A DNA stretch of 45,294 bases, taken from contig JAITSN010000101.1 in NCBI GenBank assembly GCA_031287715.1, positions 1 through 45,294 on the forward strand, written 5' to 3'. Under the pieces are notes generated by a model. That model did not search any database and was not told the DNA's origin. It was given only the letters and a program-made list of their open reading frames with translations. The DNA is from Mediterranea sp. (in: CFB group bacteria). Its GTDB lineage: Bacteria > Bacteroidota > Bacteroidia > Bacteroidales > Bacteroidaceae. Both the position numbers and the translations under genes were made by a program. Numbering within the stretch: the first letter of the stretch is position 1; every line of letters begins with the position of its first letter. This document shows positions 8,155 to 17,587 of this stretch, one piece after another.

Positions 8155-9513
8155 TTATATTTCGAATCCAAGCCTGTTCAATTTCCCTCTCCAAACTTCG
8201 TCGTCTGTATTCCAGAACATCCAGATATAATTATCTTTGTCGACAGCCATGGTGTATCCGCTTCTGTCTTTAAACACACATTCGCCACTACTGCCCAACG
8301 GGAACCTGAATTTCTTTTTTATTTTTTCCCAGATAATTCCGTTTATAGATGTATATATACCGGAGAATCCTTCATCGGCGGTTTTGCCAAAGGCATAAAT
8401 GGTATTACCATAATATAGGATGGATGGTTCTTCCATTACCGGCAAAGCATATTTTGTTTTGCTGGGCGTCATAGCCCCCCAATTTAATCCGTTTGTACTG
8501 AACCAGGGAGTGGTTGCCGTAGCGTCGCCTGCCGGCTCACCTATCAGAAGCACTTGTTGTCCTCCGGTGGGGGTTGTATATGATTTTGTCGCTACAACAT
8601 GTGTTGAAGGGAAGTTGCCGGAAACAAGTTCTCCTTTTGTCCAGGTTAATTCTCCGGCAGCGCTGGATACGGCGGTAGCAAATTTTTGCTTATCGTTTTC
8701 CTTGATTATTGCCGAGATATATCCGCCATCTTTGCTTTGGAATGTTGCGATCAGGTTTTCTACGACAATAGTCTCACTCTGCGTTGTTGCAGGTGTCCAA
8801 TCGATGCTGTTGACAGAGAAGTAGATCTTCCCGTCTCCACCTGCGGCATAAAGCGTATCGTTAAGATTGACAATAGACGGAATTTTGGTGCTGACCGGCA
8901 AGGTTAGTGTTTCCTCCAAAGGACTTGTTGCCGGGTTTCTGTATACAGCAATCCGATCGTCATAGGAAGCAAAAAGCAGAATCTTATCATTCAACAAAAC
9001 AGCTTTGCTTTCTTTAGCGTTTTTGATTTTACCTTCCGTGAAGTTCGCTACATAAGCGTTATCGCCCCAAACCAGCGTATCCGGATCAGTCTTATGTATG
9101 CGGACTTTTATCGTATACTCTTTGGTATGTAAACCGTCGTACGAACGAACTCTGATCCTTAAAGGATCATGTTCTATGAAATTAATCGAATCGGCGTAAT
9201 TAAACAGCGTGTCTTGCAAGAAAGGCTCTACATTCTGGCCGGCTGTTACATAGCCGTTGGTCGTAAGTGTCTTGATCAGTATTCTATTAATGATCGTATC
9301 GGCACTGTAAGGCACGGAATCAACATTGTATATTTCTCCCTTGAGTTGATCTATCGTAAACTTGTAGGTTTCGCCATAGATCGTATCTAATGAAAACGCG
9401 GTAATTAAGTTGTCGGAGCTTAGTTCGTAGTTGTTTTCCGAATCCAGACAAGAAGTTATAGCAAGTGAAAATACAAGAAAACCTGCAATTATTGATAAAG
9501 ACTTTATTCTCAT
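8155..9513 (-). CDS. DUF6242-type lipoprotein
   Basis: This 452-residue protein has a lipoprotein signal with lipobox LAITSC (lipidated Cys22), so it is probably anchored in an outer membrane or periplasmic face. Residues about 30-140 form a beta-rich N-terminal domain; the rest has repeated short strands with Trp and Gly ([31 protein letters not shown]), which looks like a beta-propeller or sialidase-like fold. I recall this architecture as DUF6242 in Bacteroides, next to uppS and bamA. No function is established. It is the first gene of the envelope operon and has a candidate promoter at 9547-9554. Confidence 0.8.
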   Translation of the reverse strand: MRIKSLSIIAGFLVFSLAITSCLDSENNYELSSDNLITAFSLDTIYGETYKFTIDQLKGEIYNVDSVPYSADTIINRILIKTLTTNGYVTAGQNVEPFLQDTLFNYADSINFIEHDPLRIRVRSYDGLHTKEYTIKVRIHKTDPDTLVWGDNAYVANFTEGKIKNAKESKAVLLNDKILLFASYDDRIAVYRNPATSPLEETLTLPVSTKIPSIVNLNDTLYAAGGDGKIYFSVNSIDWTPATTQSETIVVENLIATFQSKDGGYISAIIKENDKQKFATAVSSAAGELTWTKGELVSGNFPSTHVVATKSYTTPTGGQQVLLIGEPAGDATATTPWFSTNGLNWGAMTPSKTKYALPVMEEPSILYYGNTIYAFGKTADEGFSGIYTSINGIIWEKIKKKFRFPLGSSGECVFKDRSGYTMAVDKDNYIWMFWNTDDEVWRGKLNRLGFEI

Positions 9514-9546
9514 TTGGGATGATTATGTTATTTATACTATAGGTTG

Positions 9547-9554
9547 CAAAAATA
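9547..9554 (-). promoter_or_regulatory. Candidate -7 element of the uppS-bamA operon
   Basis: The minus strand reads TATTTTTG, matching TAnnTTTG, 34 bases ahead of the lipoprotein start at 9513. A TTTA lies at the -33 position (9574-9577), one base off TTTG. It would drive the lipoprotein-uppS-bamA-ompH run. Confidence 0.5.
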
Positions 9555-9611
9555 GAAATGTTTTTCTCTCCACTAAACAATGCGGGGAAGTTTTATATAA
9601 AATTATAGATA

Positions 9612-9629
9612 ATAGGAATGTTTTCCTAT
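9612..9629. promoter_or_regulatory. Short inverted repeat in the divergent intergenic region
   Basis: ATAGGAA at 9612-9618 pairs with TTCCTAT at 9623-9629 around four bases. It lies between the two divergent promoters and could be an operator, but a 7-bp palindrome in A+T-rich DNA may be chance. Confidence 0.3.
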
Positions 9630-9732
9630 GAAAAGTTATAACACAAATTAAGATGTACATTTCTATTCTCAATGTGTCAATTATTACAGCGTTTTAATCA
9701 AATAATAACGTGTGGTTTTGGGATGTGAAATA

Positions 9733-9740
9733 TATTTTTG
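9733..9740 (+). promoter_or_regulatory. Candidate -7 element of the GH28 gene
   Basis: TATTTTTG matches TAnnTTTG, 56 bases ahead of the GH28 start at 9797. The -33 region is weak (TGTG at 9711-9714). The remainder of the 283-base gap is A+T-rich without other recognisable sites. Confidence 0.4.
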
Positions 9741-9796
9741 CAATCAACGGTTCAGAACTGTTCTATCGGCTATTTAATTTTATAATATAAAATATC

Positions 9797-11200
9797 ATGA
9801 AAAGAATTTTAAGCCCCCTTCCTTTGCTGGCGCTTGCGCTTTCGGTAAATGCCAGCCCGATTGATGCTGCATTTAAAGAAGCTGCACAAGTTGAAAAGCA
9901 GATCAAAAAGACATCTTTCCCCAAAGTGATGTATAACATTACAGATTTCGGTGCACAACCGGATAACGAGGCCGAGCCTTGCCATGAAGCGATCAACAGG
10001 GCCATTGTAGCCTGTAGCCTGAATGGCGGCGGAACGGTAGTTGTTCCGAAAGGAACGTTTTATACGGGTCCAATTACAATGAAAAGCAATGTGAACCTGC
10101 ATATTGCGGAAGGAGCGATACTGAAATTCAGTACCGACCAAAGCCTGTACTTCCCCGGAGTGATCACCCGCTGGGAAGGGCTGGACTGCTACAATACCCA
10201 CCCCTTGATCTATGCGTATGGCGAAACAAACCTGGCAGTGACAGGAAAAGGTACGATTGACGGGCAAGGATCCAACGAAGCCTGGTGGCCTATGTGCGGT
10301 GCTCCGGGGTACGGTTGGAAAGAAGGCATGATCGCCCAACGCAACGGCGGCCGCGACAGATTGCTGATGTATGCCGAAACATTTACCCCGGTCTATAAGC
10401 GCGTGATGCTTCCGGAAGACGGATTGCGTCCGCAAATGATCAACTTTTATTCATGTAACACCGTCCTGATTGAGGATGTTACGTTGATCAACGCTCCATT
10501 CTGGGTTATCCACCCGGTGTTTTGCGAAAGCCTCGTGGTAAGGGGAGTGCAAATATTCAACCGCGGACCTAACGGCGACGGATGCGACCCCGAATCATGC
10601 AAGAACGTCCTGATTGAGAATTGCACGTTCGACACAGGCGACGACTGTATCGCCATCAAATCCGGACGCAACAACGACGGACGCAAATGGAACATCCCAA
10701 GCGAAAACATCATCGTACGCAAATGCCGGATGAAAAACGGGCACGGCGGCGTAGTGATCGGCAGTGAAATATCGGGAGGATACCGCAATCTGTACGTGGA
10801 AGACTGCGAAATGGACAGCCCCTTGCTCGACCGCGTCATCCGTATTAAAACAAGCACGTGCCGCGGCGGATTGATTGAAAACGTATTCGTGCGCAACATC
10901 ACCGTAGGCGAATGTAAGGAAGCTGTGCTGCGCATCAACCTGCAATACGAAAACCGTGAAAAATGCAACCGCGGATTTGCGCCTACCGTGCGTAACGTGC
11001 ATCTGAAAAACGTGACTTGCGAAAAAAGTCAGTATGGCATATTGATCATCGGTCTGGATGATTCCGACAACGTGTACAACATCAGCGTCGAAGACTCCCG
11101 GTTCAACAATGTAGCCAACGGCACCAATCAGATTTCCGGAGCCAAAGGCGTTACATTCAAGAACCTCTACATCAACGGCAGCGAAGTAAAGCCTCTCTGA
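9797..11200 (+). CDS. Secreted glycoside hydrolase family 28 protein (polygalacturonase-like)
   Basis: GH28 enzymes hydrolyse alpha-1,4 galacturonic or rhamnogalacturonan linkages in pectin by inversion. The 467-residue protein has a signal peptide (cleavage near NAS, residue 20), so it acts outside the cytoplasm. The right-handed beta-helix starts at MYNITDFGAQPD. Family motifs appear in order: NGDGCDPESC (259-268, a variant of NTDG), DTGDDCIAIKSG (279-290, the catalytic Asp pair at 282-283), GHGG (315-318) and RIK (349-351). The spacing resembles bacterial exo-acting members, but substrate and mode cannot be read from sequence alone. No susC/susD genes or other pectin genes lie nearby, so it looks like a lone enzyme. 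It converges on the transporter gene with only 8 bases between stops. Confidence 0.92.
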   Translation: MKRILSPLPLLALALSVNASPIDAAFKEAAQVEKQIKKTSFPKVMYNITDFGAQPDNEAEPCHEAINRAIVACSLNGGGTVVVPKGTFYTGPITMKSNVNLHIAEGAILKFSTDQSLYFPGVITRWEGLDCYNTHPLIYAYGETNLAVTGKGTIDGQGSNEAWWPMCGAPGYGWKEGMIAQRNGGRDRLLMYAETFTPVYKRVMLPEDGLRPQMINFYSCNTVLIEDVTLINAPFWVIHPVFCESLVVRGVQIFNRGPNGDGCDPESCKNVLIENCTFDTGDDCIAIKSGRNNDGRKWNIPSENIIVRKCRMKNGHGGVVIGSEISGGYRNLYVEDCEMDSPLLDRVIRIKTSTCRGGLIENVFVRNITVGECKEAVLRINLQYENREKCNRGFAPTVRNVHLKNVTCEKSQYGILIIGLDDSDNVYNISVEDSRFNNVANGTNQISGAKGVTFKNLYINGSEVKPL

Positions 11201-11208
11201 CCTCCTGT

Positions 11209-12888
11209 TTACGCGTAAGAGAGCAGTATCATCAACTGTGCCGACAGCACGCGTAAAAACATGGTCAACGGATATACGGTTGCATACCCTACCGCCGGCG
11301 AGTCATTCCCTGCTGTTGCATTGGAATAGGCAAGGGCGGGAGGGTCTGTCGTACTGCCCGCGATGAGGCCCATCAGTGTAAAATAATTGATCTTGAAGAA
11401 ATAACGTCCGACACTTCCTACAATAAGCAGAGGGACGACGGTGATCAGGAATCCGTATCCGATCCACGTGAACCCGCCTTTATTCACGATCGTATCCACA
11501 AACCCTTCCCCTGCGCCTATTCCGACACAGGCGAGGAATATGGCGATGCCCACCTCGCGCAACATGAGATTAGCGCTCAATGTAGTGTAAGTGATCAGTT
11601 TATATTTATATCCGAAGCGGCTGACTAAGATAGCCACAATCAGCGGGCCGCCGGCCAAGCCGAGCTTCACGGGTTGTGGAATACCGGGGAACACAAAGGG
11701 GATGCTGCCCAGCACAATACCCAGGGCAATACCCAGGAAGATGGTGATCAGATTCGGCTCATTCAGGCGTTTCATAGAGTTGCCCAACAATTCTGTTACC
11801 TTGGCAATGGCGACCTCGCTGCCCACCACGGTCAGCCTGTCGCCCATCTGTATGGTCAACCCCGGATTGGCTACCAAATCAACCCCGGCGCGGTTCAGGC
11901 GAGTTACGTTTACGCCGTGCAACCGGCGCAGTTGCAAGTCGGCCAACCGTTTGCCGTTCAGTTCGGTTTTGGTAACGACAATACGCCGGCTGGCCAGCTG
12001 GCTTTCTGTCGGGATCCATTGTTTACGATCCATAATGATCTCTTCCCCGATAAAGATCCGGATGGCTTCCGCGTCCTGCGCCGTAGTGATCACAAAGATC
12101 TTATCGTTTTCGTGCAGTTTGGTAGCGGCATCCGCAATATCTATCTTGTGTGTATCACTGTATTGTATGCGGGAGATGACAAATTCGCGGGGTTCCATCA
12201 AGCGGGAGATGTCGGCAATGGTAAGGCCGCAAACCGCCGGGTTCTTCACGACCAGCGAAATGGCAGCCGCTTCATGGTTCTCCTTGCCGGCTTCTTCAAC
12301 GAGCCTGTCCGTCTCCTTATTCAGATTGATGCGGAACACGTAGCGAACAAAAAGCAACGACAGGATGATCCCCACCACCCCCAATGGATAAGCCACGGCA
12401 TATCCTAAGGCAATCGTATCATCCCCCTTGCCGAACAGGTCGCTGTATGCCTGCTGGGCAGCCCCCAGCCCAGGCGTATTGGTTACGGCTCCCGACATGA
12501 TGCCCACCATCGTGGAAACCGGTATGTCCGTCACAACATGTATAACGGTGGCGGTTGCAACACCAAGGAACACAACCGCGCAGGCCAGCATGTTCAGCGT
12601 TATCCCTCCCTTTTTGAAAGAAGAAAAGAAGCCCGGTCCAACCTGCATGCCGACCGAGAATACAAACAGAATCAATCCGAATTCTTTGAAGAAATGCAGG
12701 AGTTCAGGGTGGACGCGAAAGCCGAAGTGCCCCAAAAGGATACCCATGAAGAGTATCAGCGTTATACCTAAAGAAATGCCGAAAATCTTTATTTTTCCCA
12801 GCTGGATACCCGCCGCAATCACCGCAGATATAATAAGGATAGAATGTCCTATCCCGCTACCCCATAAAAGGTCTTTAATCCATTCCAT
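11209..12888 (-). CDS. AspT/YidE-type transporter with two TrkA-C domains
   Basis: The 559-residue protein has the layout of the aspartate:alanine exchanger family (YidE/YbjL). There are about five membrane helices, two RCK/TrkA-C-like cytosolic domains at roughly 210-370 ([11 protein letters not shown]... and [12 protein letters not shown]...), and about five or six more helices. The duplicated signatures [18 protein letters not shown] and [16 protein letters not shown] are typical of the two half-repeats. The substrate is unknown; family members exchange amino acids or dicarboxylates. The frame is open to 12972, but I chose the ATG at 12888 (MEWIKDLL) because it matches the family start and lies downstream of a near-consensus promoter at 12943-12973. 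Confidence 0.88.
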   Translation of the reverse strand: MEWIKDLLWGSGIGHSILIISAVIAAGIQLGKIKIFGISLGITLILFMGILLGHFGFRVHPELLHFFKEFGLILFVFSVGMQVGPGFFSSFKKGGITLNMLACAVVFLGVATATVIHVVTDIPVSTMVGIMSGAVTNTPGLGAAQQAYSDLFGKGDDTIALGYAVAYPLGVVGIILSLLFVRYVFRINLNKETDRLVEEAGKENHEAAAISLVVKNPAVCGLTIADISRLMEPREFVISRIQYSDTHKIDIADAATKLHENDKIFVITTAQDAEAIRIFIGEEIIMDRKQWIPTESQLASRRIVVTKTELNGKRLADLQLRRLHGVNVTRLNRAGVDLVANPGLTIQMGDRLTVVGSEVAIAKVTELLGNSMKRLNEPNLITIFLGIALGIVLGSIPFVFPGIPQPVKLGLAGGPLIVAILVSRFGYKYKLITYTTLSANLMLREVGIAIFLACVGIGAGEGFVDTIVNKGGFTWIGYGFLITVVPLLIVGSVGRYFFKINYFTLMGLIAGSTTDPPALAYSNATAGNDSPAVGYATVYPLTMFLRVLSAQLMILLSYA

Positions 12889-12942
12889 GTTTAACCTATT
12901 GTCTATTGATTCCGTATAAAACACCGATTCAAAAATCGGGCG

Positions 12943-12973
12943 CAAATATATCAATTTAAGATTCACAAACAAA
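12943..12973 (-). promoter_or_regulatory. Bacteroidetes-type promoter of the transporter gene
   Basis: On the minus strand, TTTG (12970-12973), a 19-base spacer and TATATTTG (12943-12950) fit the TTTG-N19-21-TAnnTTTG consensus exactly. The start codon is 55 bases downstream. A CCGAT/ATCGG hairpin at about 12924-12939 would sit at the 5' end of the transcript. Confidence 0.6.
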
Positions 12974-12993
12974 GTATAGCCATTTTCATCATA

Positions 12994-13071
12994 CCGCTCC
13001 TGTTTCTAATGCGGCTGCGCCCCTCAGGCCAGGAAACCACTTATACGTTCGTCGAAGCCTCACTCACGGCA
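12994..13071 (+). other. Possible remnant of a cobalamin riboswitch
   Basis: CCGCTCCTGT (12994-13003) resembles the conserved CCCGCnACTGT segment of cobalamin riboswitches. GGCCAGGAAACC (13027-13038) resembles their 3' GTCAGGAGACCTGCC box. A CCGC/GCGG stem (12994-12997 with 13011-13014) lies between. The 5' half of the aptamer and the GCCACTG B12 box are not seen, and a promoter candidate lies downstream, so this would be a degraded element at best. It precedes a cobalamin synthesis operon. Confidence 0.25.
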
Positions 13072-13076
13072 GTATA

Positions 13077-13108
13077 ATTGCAGTTCTTTGAATTTTGGGC
13101 TACATTTG
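13077..13108 (+). promoter_or_regulatory. Candidate promoter of the corrin-ring operon
   Basis: ATTG (13077-13080), a 20-base spacer and TACATTTG (13101-13108) match the Bacteroidetes consensus with one change in the -33 element. The start codon at 13132 is 23 bases downstream, leaving a very short leader. Confidence 0.5.
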
Positions 13109-13131
13109 CGGCTCACATATATACATATCAA

Positions 13132-14535
13132 ATGGGTAAACCTACTATAATTGTTGCCGGCATCGGGCCGGGCGGCCCCGAAGACATGACTCCCGCTGTG
13201 TTGCGTGCCGTGGGGCAATCGGATGTTGTTATCGGCTATCACTATTATTTCCGTTTCATTCAAGATTATCTGCCGGAGGGCGCGGAATGTGTCGATACGG
13301 GGATGAAGCGCGAACGTGAACGCGCACAGCTGGCGTTTGAACATGCCGAGCAGGGCAAGACGGTTTGCGTTATTTCGTCGGGGGATGCAGGGATTTACGG
13401 GATGGCTCCCCTGGTGCACGAGATGAGGCGGGAACGGAACAGCGGGGTGGAGGTTGTTTCCTTGCCCGGCATAAGCGCTTTCCAGAAGGCGGCGGCGCTG
13501 CTGGGGGCGCCCACGGGGCACGATATGTGCATCCTTTCGCTGAGCGATTTGATGACGCCGTGGGAGGTTATCGAGAAGCGCATCACGGCGGCGGCGACGG
13601 GCGATTTCGTGACGGCCGTTTATAACCCGAAAAGCGAAGGGCGGTACTGGCAACTGTACCGCCTGAAAGAGATTTTCCTGCGGGAGGGCCGGTCGCCGGA
13701 GACCCCGCTGGGGTACGTCCGCCAGGCGGGACGCGAAGAGCAGGAGACCCGCTTGGTGACACTCGGCAGCTTCGACCCCGAAGAGGTAGACATGTTTACC
13801 GTCATCCTGATTGGGAACTCGCAGTCGTACTGCTGGAACAACGCCTTCATCACCCCGCGCGGGTATTACAGAGAGCAGCCGGAAGCGGCGGGCATCGGGC
13901 AGGACATTATGATCCGCAGCTTCGGCGCTATCGAGAAGGAACTCAAAGGCAGGCACCCGCTCGACCATAAGTGGGCGCTGCTGCACGCCATCCACACGAC
14001 GGCCGATTTCGACATGGAGAGCCTGCTGTATACCGACAGGGATGCGGTGGCTTCCTTGTACCGCCTGTTTAGCGGGGGGGCCGTCAAGACCATCATCACA
14101 GACGTCACCATGGCGGCGGCGGGCATACGGAAAGGGGCACTGGCGCGGCTTGGCGTGGAGGTCAAATGCTACCTGAACGACGGGCGCGCAACCGCTATGG
14201 CTGCCGAAAAAGGCATCACCCGTACGCAGGCCGGCATCCGGCTGGCCGTGGCCGAACATCCCGATGCGCTGTACGTCTTCGGCAATGCACCGACGGCGTT
14301 GATGGAGCTGTGCGGCCTCATCCAGAAGAAGAAGGCGGCCCCGGCGGGGATCATCGCCGCGCCGGTGGGCTTTGTGCATGTGCGGGAGTCCAAGCAGATG
14401 ACGAAGCCCTTCGCCGGCATACCCAAGCTCATCATCGAAGGCCGGAAGGGTGGGAGCAACCTGGCCGCCACGCTCGTAAACGCCATCCTGACTTATGACG
14501 ACGCCGGACAGGGACGCCCGGGAAGGGATGTTTAG
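13132..14535 (+). CDS. cbiHC: Fused CbiH-CbiC: precorrin-3B C17-methyltransferase and precorrin-8X methylmutase
   Basis: This is a 467-residue two-enzyme protein. Residues 1-245 are a SAM-dependent tetrapyrrole methylase of the CbiH/CobJ type, with the start IIVAGIGPGGPEDMTPAV, GDAGIYGMAP and LPGISAFQKAAALLGAP. It carries out ring contraction and C17 methylation. Residues about 258-460 are CbiC/CobH, which moves the C11 methyl to C12; LLHAIHTTADFD contains the conserved catalytic His288, and ITDVTMAAAGI and GNAPTAL are family motifs. I chose the ATG at 13132 because MGKPTIIVAGIG is the natural methylase start. It is the first gene of the corrin operon and is followed after two bases by the CbiE-CbiT gene. 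The gene is clearly richer in G+C than the genes before 13 kb. Confidence 0.93.
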   Translation: MGKPTIIVAGIGPGGPEDMTPAVLRAVGQSDVVIGYHYYFRFIQDYLPEGAECVDTGMKRERERAQLAFEHAEQGKTVCVISSGDAGIYGMAPLVHEMRRERNSGVEVVSLPGISAFQKAAALLGAPTGHDMCILSLSDLMTPWEVIEKRITAAATGDFVTAVYNPKSEGRYWQLYRLKEIFLREGRSPETPLGYVRQAGREEQETRLVTLGSFDPEEVDMFTVILIGNSQSYCWNNAFITPRGYYREQPEAAGIGQDIMIRSFGAIEKELKGRHPLDHKWALLHAIHTTADFDMESLLYTDRDAVASLYRLFSGGAVKTIITDVTMAAAGIRKGALARLGVEVKCYLNDGRATAMAAEKGITRTQAGIRLAVAEHPDALYVFGNAPTALMELCGLIQKKKAAPAGIIAAPVGFVHVRESKQMTKPFAGIPKLIIEGRKGGSNLAATLVNAILTYDDAGQGRPGRDV

Positions 14536-14537
14536 GG

Positions 14538-15746
14538 ATGTTTGAGACGGGCATGAAGCAGAAGTTTATCCTCATCGGCATGGATGACAACCCGGACCCG
14601 TTGTTCCATCCCGACGCCCTCCTGTATATAAAGGAAGGGCAGGTCTTTTCGGGCGGCGACCGCCACCGCAATATTGTGAAACCGCTCCTGCCCGCAAGGC
14701 ACAGGTGGATTCCCATCACCGTACCGCTGGATCGGGTGTTTGAGCAGTACGGGCCGCACGGCTGCATCGTTGTTTTCGCCTCGGGCGACCCGCTGTTCTT
14801 CGGGTTTGCCAACACGGTGAAGCGGAAACTTCCGGAAGCGGAACTGCTGATCTACCCCGCGTTCAATTCGCTGCAACTCCTGGCGCACCGGCTCACGCTC
14901 CGCTACGACGATATGCGGATGGTGTCGCTCACCGGCCGGCCCTGGCATGAATTTGACAGGGCGCTGATTGGGGACGAAGCCAAGATCGGCTTGCTGACCG
15001 ACCGCGAGCATACGCCCGACGCCATCGCCCGCCGGATGCTGGACTTCGGATACGCCAACTACACGGTGCACGTTGGCGAATGCCTGGGGAACCCCGCGGC
15101 CGAGCGCGTCTGCACAATGACCGTCAAAGAAGCCGCCGGAGGCACGTTTGGGCATCCCAACAACCTGATTCTGGAAAGAAACAGCAGCAGGCGGCGTTTC
15201 TTCGGCATCCCCGACGAAGCGTTCTGCCACTTGAACGGGCGCCCGGGGATGATCACCAAAGCCCCTGTTCGCCTGCTCACCCTGAGCGCGCTGGAGCTGT
15301 CCGGAAAAACGTCCCTCTGGGATGTCGGTTTCTGCACCGGCTCCATATCCATAGAAGCCAAGCTCCGGTTTCCGCACCTGCACGTCACGTCTTTCGAGAT
15401 CCGTCCGGAAGGCGCCGCGCTGATGGCAGCCAATGCCCGCCGGTTCGGTGCCCCGGGCATCACCACCGTCACCGGCGACTTTGTCGGGGCCTGCCTGCCG
15501 GCCTATCCTCCGCCCGACGCCGTGTTCATCGGCGGACACGGCGGGAAGCTGAAAGAAATCGTATTCCGCATCAAAGAAACGCTCAAGCCGGAGGGGATCA
15601 TCGTATTCAATTCCGTCTCGGAAGAGAGCAAGGGCTTGTTTGCAGAAGCCGTCGAAGCGGCGGGCATGGAAATGCAATCCGTCACCCGCGTTGCCATCGA
15701 CAACCACAACCCGATAGACATCATGAAAGCCATACCGAAGAAATGA
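14538..15746 (+). CDS. cobL: Fused CbiE-CbiT (CobL-type): precorrin-6B C5,15-methyltransferase (decarboxylating)
   Basis: The 402-residue length fits the CobL fusion. Residues about 6-195 are the CbiE methylase (FILIGMDDNPDP, VVFASGDPLFFGFA), which methylates C5. Residues about 210-395 are CbiT, a Rossmann methyltransferase that methylates C15 and decarboxylates the C12 acetate. Its SAM motif I reads LWDVGFCTGSISIEAK, with Phe-Cys in place of the more common Gly-Ala, and DAVFIGGHGGKLKE follows. The start at 14538 lies two bases after the previous stop; a second ATG at 14553 would also keep the whole domain. It overlaps the next gene by ATGA, indicating translational coupling. Confidence 0.93.
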   Translation: MFETGMKQKFILIGMDDNPDPLFHPDALLYIKEGQVFSGGDRHRNIVKPLLPARHRWIPITVPLDRVFEQYGPHGCIVVFASGDPLFFGFANTVKRKLPEAELLIYPAFNSLQLLAHRLTLRYDDMRMVSLTGRPWHEFDRALIGDEAKIGLLTDREHTPDAIARRMLDFGYANYTVHVGECLGNPAAERVCTMTVKEAAGGTFGHPNNLILERNSSRRRFFGIPDEAFCHLNGRPGMITKAPVRLLTLSALELSGKTSLWDVGFCTGSISIEAKLRFPHLHVTSFEIRPEGAALMAANARRFGAPGITTVTGDFVGACLPAYPPPDAVFIGGHGGKLKEIVFRIKETLKPEGIIVFNSVSEESKGLFAEAVEAAGMEMQSVTRVAIDNHNPIDIMKAIPKK

Positions 15747-17587
15747 AAACAGCCATCATATCCGTATCCGGAGCAGGCGCAGCCATCGCCCGGAGCATAC
15801 AGCAGGAACTGGAAGGAAGCGTTATCTATTCCACCACGGGGGCAGACGGAAGCGTCGCCATCCCATCCATACAATCCTTTGTCGCCGAACACTTCGGCCA
15901 GTTAGACGCCTTGGTCTTCGTTGGGGCGCTCGGCATCTGCGTGCGCGCCATAGCCGGGCAGGTTGGCGACAAGCACCGCGACCCGGCCGTCGTGAACGTA
16001 GACAGCACGGGGGCCTACGCCATATCGGTGCTGTCCGGGCACGTCGGCGGAGCCAACGCACTCACCAAGCGGATAGCCTCCGCCATCGGGGCCGAGCCGG
16101 TGATCACCACCCAAAGCGACAACACCGGCCTGTGGGCGCTGGACACGCTTGGCGCAACGTTCGGGTGGCGCGAGGAATGGACGGGCGGCTCGACAAACAG
16201 CATCATATCCGCCTTTGTCAACGGAAAGCGAACAGCCCTGTTGCTGGAAACCAAAGACAGGGGCACGCAGCATCTGGAGCGCACGCTTCCGCCCCACGTC
16301 ACGGTGTACTACCGGCCGGAAGACGTCCCGCAAGGCGGCGAACACGAGCTGCTGATTGCGGTAACCCCTTTCGTCCGTGCCGCCTCCGTGCTGCCCGCCA
16401 CGCCCGCGCTGTTCTTTCGTCCGCCCGTGCTGCACATGGGCGTAGGATGCCGCAAGGCGTGCGACCCGCAAGGCGTGGAAGAATACATCCGCCGGAAAGC
16501 CGGAGACGCAGGACTTAGCCTGCTCGCCCTGAAGACTATCAACACCATCGCCTTGAAGAAAGACGAGCCGCTGCTCCATGCCCTGCAATCGGCCTTCCCC
16601 CACGCGGAAACCCGCATCTACACGCCCGGAGACCTGGAAGGCATCGACGTTCCCAACCCTTCCGGGAAAGTGCAGGAAGTAACCGGCTCGCAAAGCGTGG
16701 CCGAAGCAACGGCCATCAAAAGCGCATCCGGCGGCCCCCTGCTGCTCGAAAAACAAAAGGGTGCAGTCACTGCCGGCAACCAATTCACCTTTGCCATAGC
16801 TATAGACGCGCACGCCGCACGCAAAGGGCACATCGAGATTGTTGGGGCAGGCCCCGGCGACCCCGAACTGATCTCCATCAGAGGACGCCGCCTGCTGGAA
16901 GAAGCCGACCTGATACTGTATGCCGGAAGCCTCGTTCCGCGCGAGCTGACGCACTGCGCCAAAACAGGGGCCATCGTTCGAAGCTCGGCCGCCATGACCT
17001 TGGAAGAACAGTTCGCCCTCATGAAAGAATACTACGACAAAGGACTGTCCATTGTGCGCCTGCACACCGGCGACCCCTGCATCTACGGAGCCGTCCAGGA
17101 ACAAATGAACTTCTTCGACCGCCACGGCATGAGCTACCACATCACCCCGGGCATCTCCTCCTTCCAGGCGGCGGCGGCGGCGCTGCGGTCGCAGTTCACC
17201 ATCCCCGAAAAAGTACAAACCATCATCCTCACCCGCGGCGAAGGACGGACGCCCATGCCCGAGAAAGAAAAACTCCACCTCCTGGCCCGCACCCAAAGCA
17301 CCATGTGCATCTTCCTGAGCGCCGGAATAGCCGGAGAAGTCCAACAGCAACTCCTGCAACACTACCCGCCCGCCACGCCGGTAGCCGTTTGCTACAAACT
17401 GACCTGGAAAGACGAACGCATCTACCGCGGCGAACTAAAAGACTTGGCCCGCATCGTGGAAGAGAACAACCTCACGCTCACCACCCTGATCGTCGTGGGC
17501 GACGCCATCGACAACCGCCAAGGCCTGTCGCGGCTGTATGCAAGCGAGTTCGAACACCTCTTCAGGAAAGACCGGCCATGCTACTGA
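15743..17587 (+). CDS. cbiGF: Fused CbiG-CbiF: cobalt-precorrin-5A hydrolase and cobalt-precorrin-4 C11-methyltransferase
   Basis: This is a 614-residue fusion. CbiG occupies residues 1 to about 350: the N-terminal part has VGALGICVRAIAG and DSTGAYAISVLSGHVGGAN, and the C-terminal part LHMGVGCRKACDP with INTIALKKDEPLL. It opens the delta-lactone and releases acetaldehyde in the anaerobic pathway. CbiF (CobM) starts at about 370 with IEIVGAGPGDPELISIRG, then LHTGDPCIYGAVQEQ and ITPGISSFQAAAAAL, and methylates C11. The frame is open from 15080, but the real start is the ATG at 15743, which overlaps the CbiE-CbiT stop by ATGA. In the linear pathway CbiF acts just before CbiG, so the fusion joins consecutive steps. 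Confidence 0.94.
   Translation: MKTAIISVSGAGAAIARSIQQELEGSVIYSTTGADGSVAIPSIQSFVAEHFGQLDALVFVGALGICVRAIAGQVGDKHRDPAVVNVDSTGAYAISVLSGHVGGANALTKRIASAIGAEPVITTQSDNTGLWALDTLGATFGWREEWTGGSTNSIISAFVNGKRTALLLETKDRGTQHLERTLPPHVTVYYRPEDVPQGGEHELLIAVTPFVRAASVLPATPALFFRPPVLHMGVGCRKACDPQGVEEYIRRKAGDAGLSLLALKTINTIALKKDEPLLHALQSAFPHAETRIYTPGDLEGIDVPNPSGKVQEVTGSQSVAEATAIKSASGGPLLLEKQKGAVTAGNQFTFAIAIDAHAARKGHIEIVGAGPGDPELISIRGRRLLEEADLILYAGSLVPRELTHCAKTGAIVRSSAAMTLEEQFALMKEYYDKGLSIVRLHTGDPCIYGAVQEQMNFFDRHGMSYHITPGISSFQAAAAALRSQFTIPEKVQTIILTRGEGRTPMPEKEKLHLLARTQSTMCIFLSAGIAGEVQQQLLQHYPPATPVAVCYKLTWKDERIYRGELKDLARIVEENNLTLTTLIVVGDAIDNRQGLSRLYASEFEHLFRKDRPCY

Noticed and set aside
11180..11235. Terminator between GH28 and the converging transporter gene
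   Set aside because: Only a weak CTCTCT/AGAGAG pairing across both stop codons is present, without a T-run.
13060..14379. 439-codon minus-strand frame opposite cbiHC
   Set aside because: The high G+C of the region removes stops on the other strand; the product is Arg/His/Pro-rich with no family pattern.
15902..17362. 486-codon minus-strand frame opposite cbiGF
   Set aside because: Antisense shadow in G+C-rich DNA; low-complexity product and no start context.
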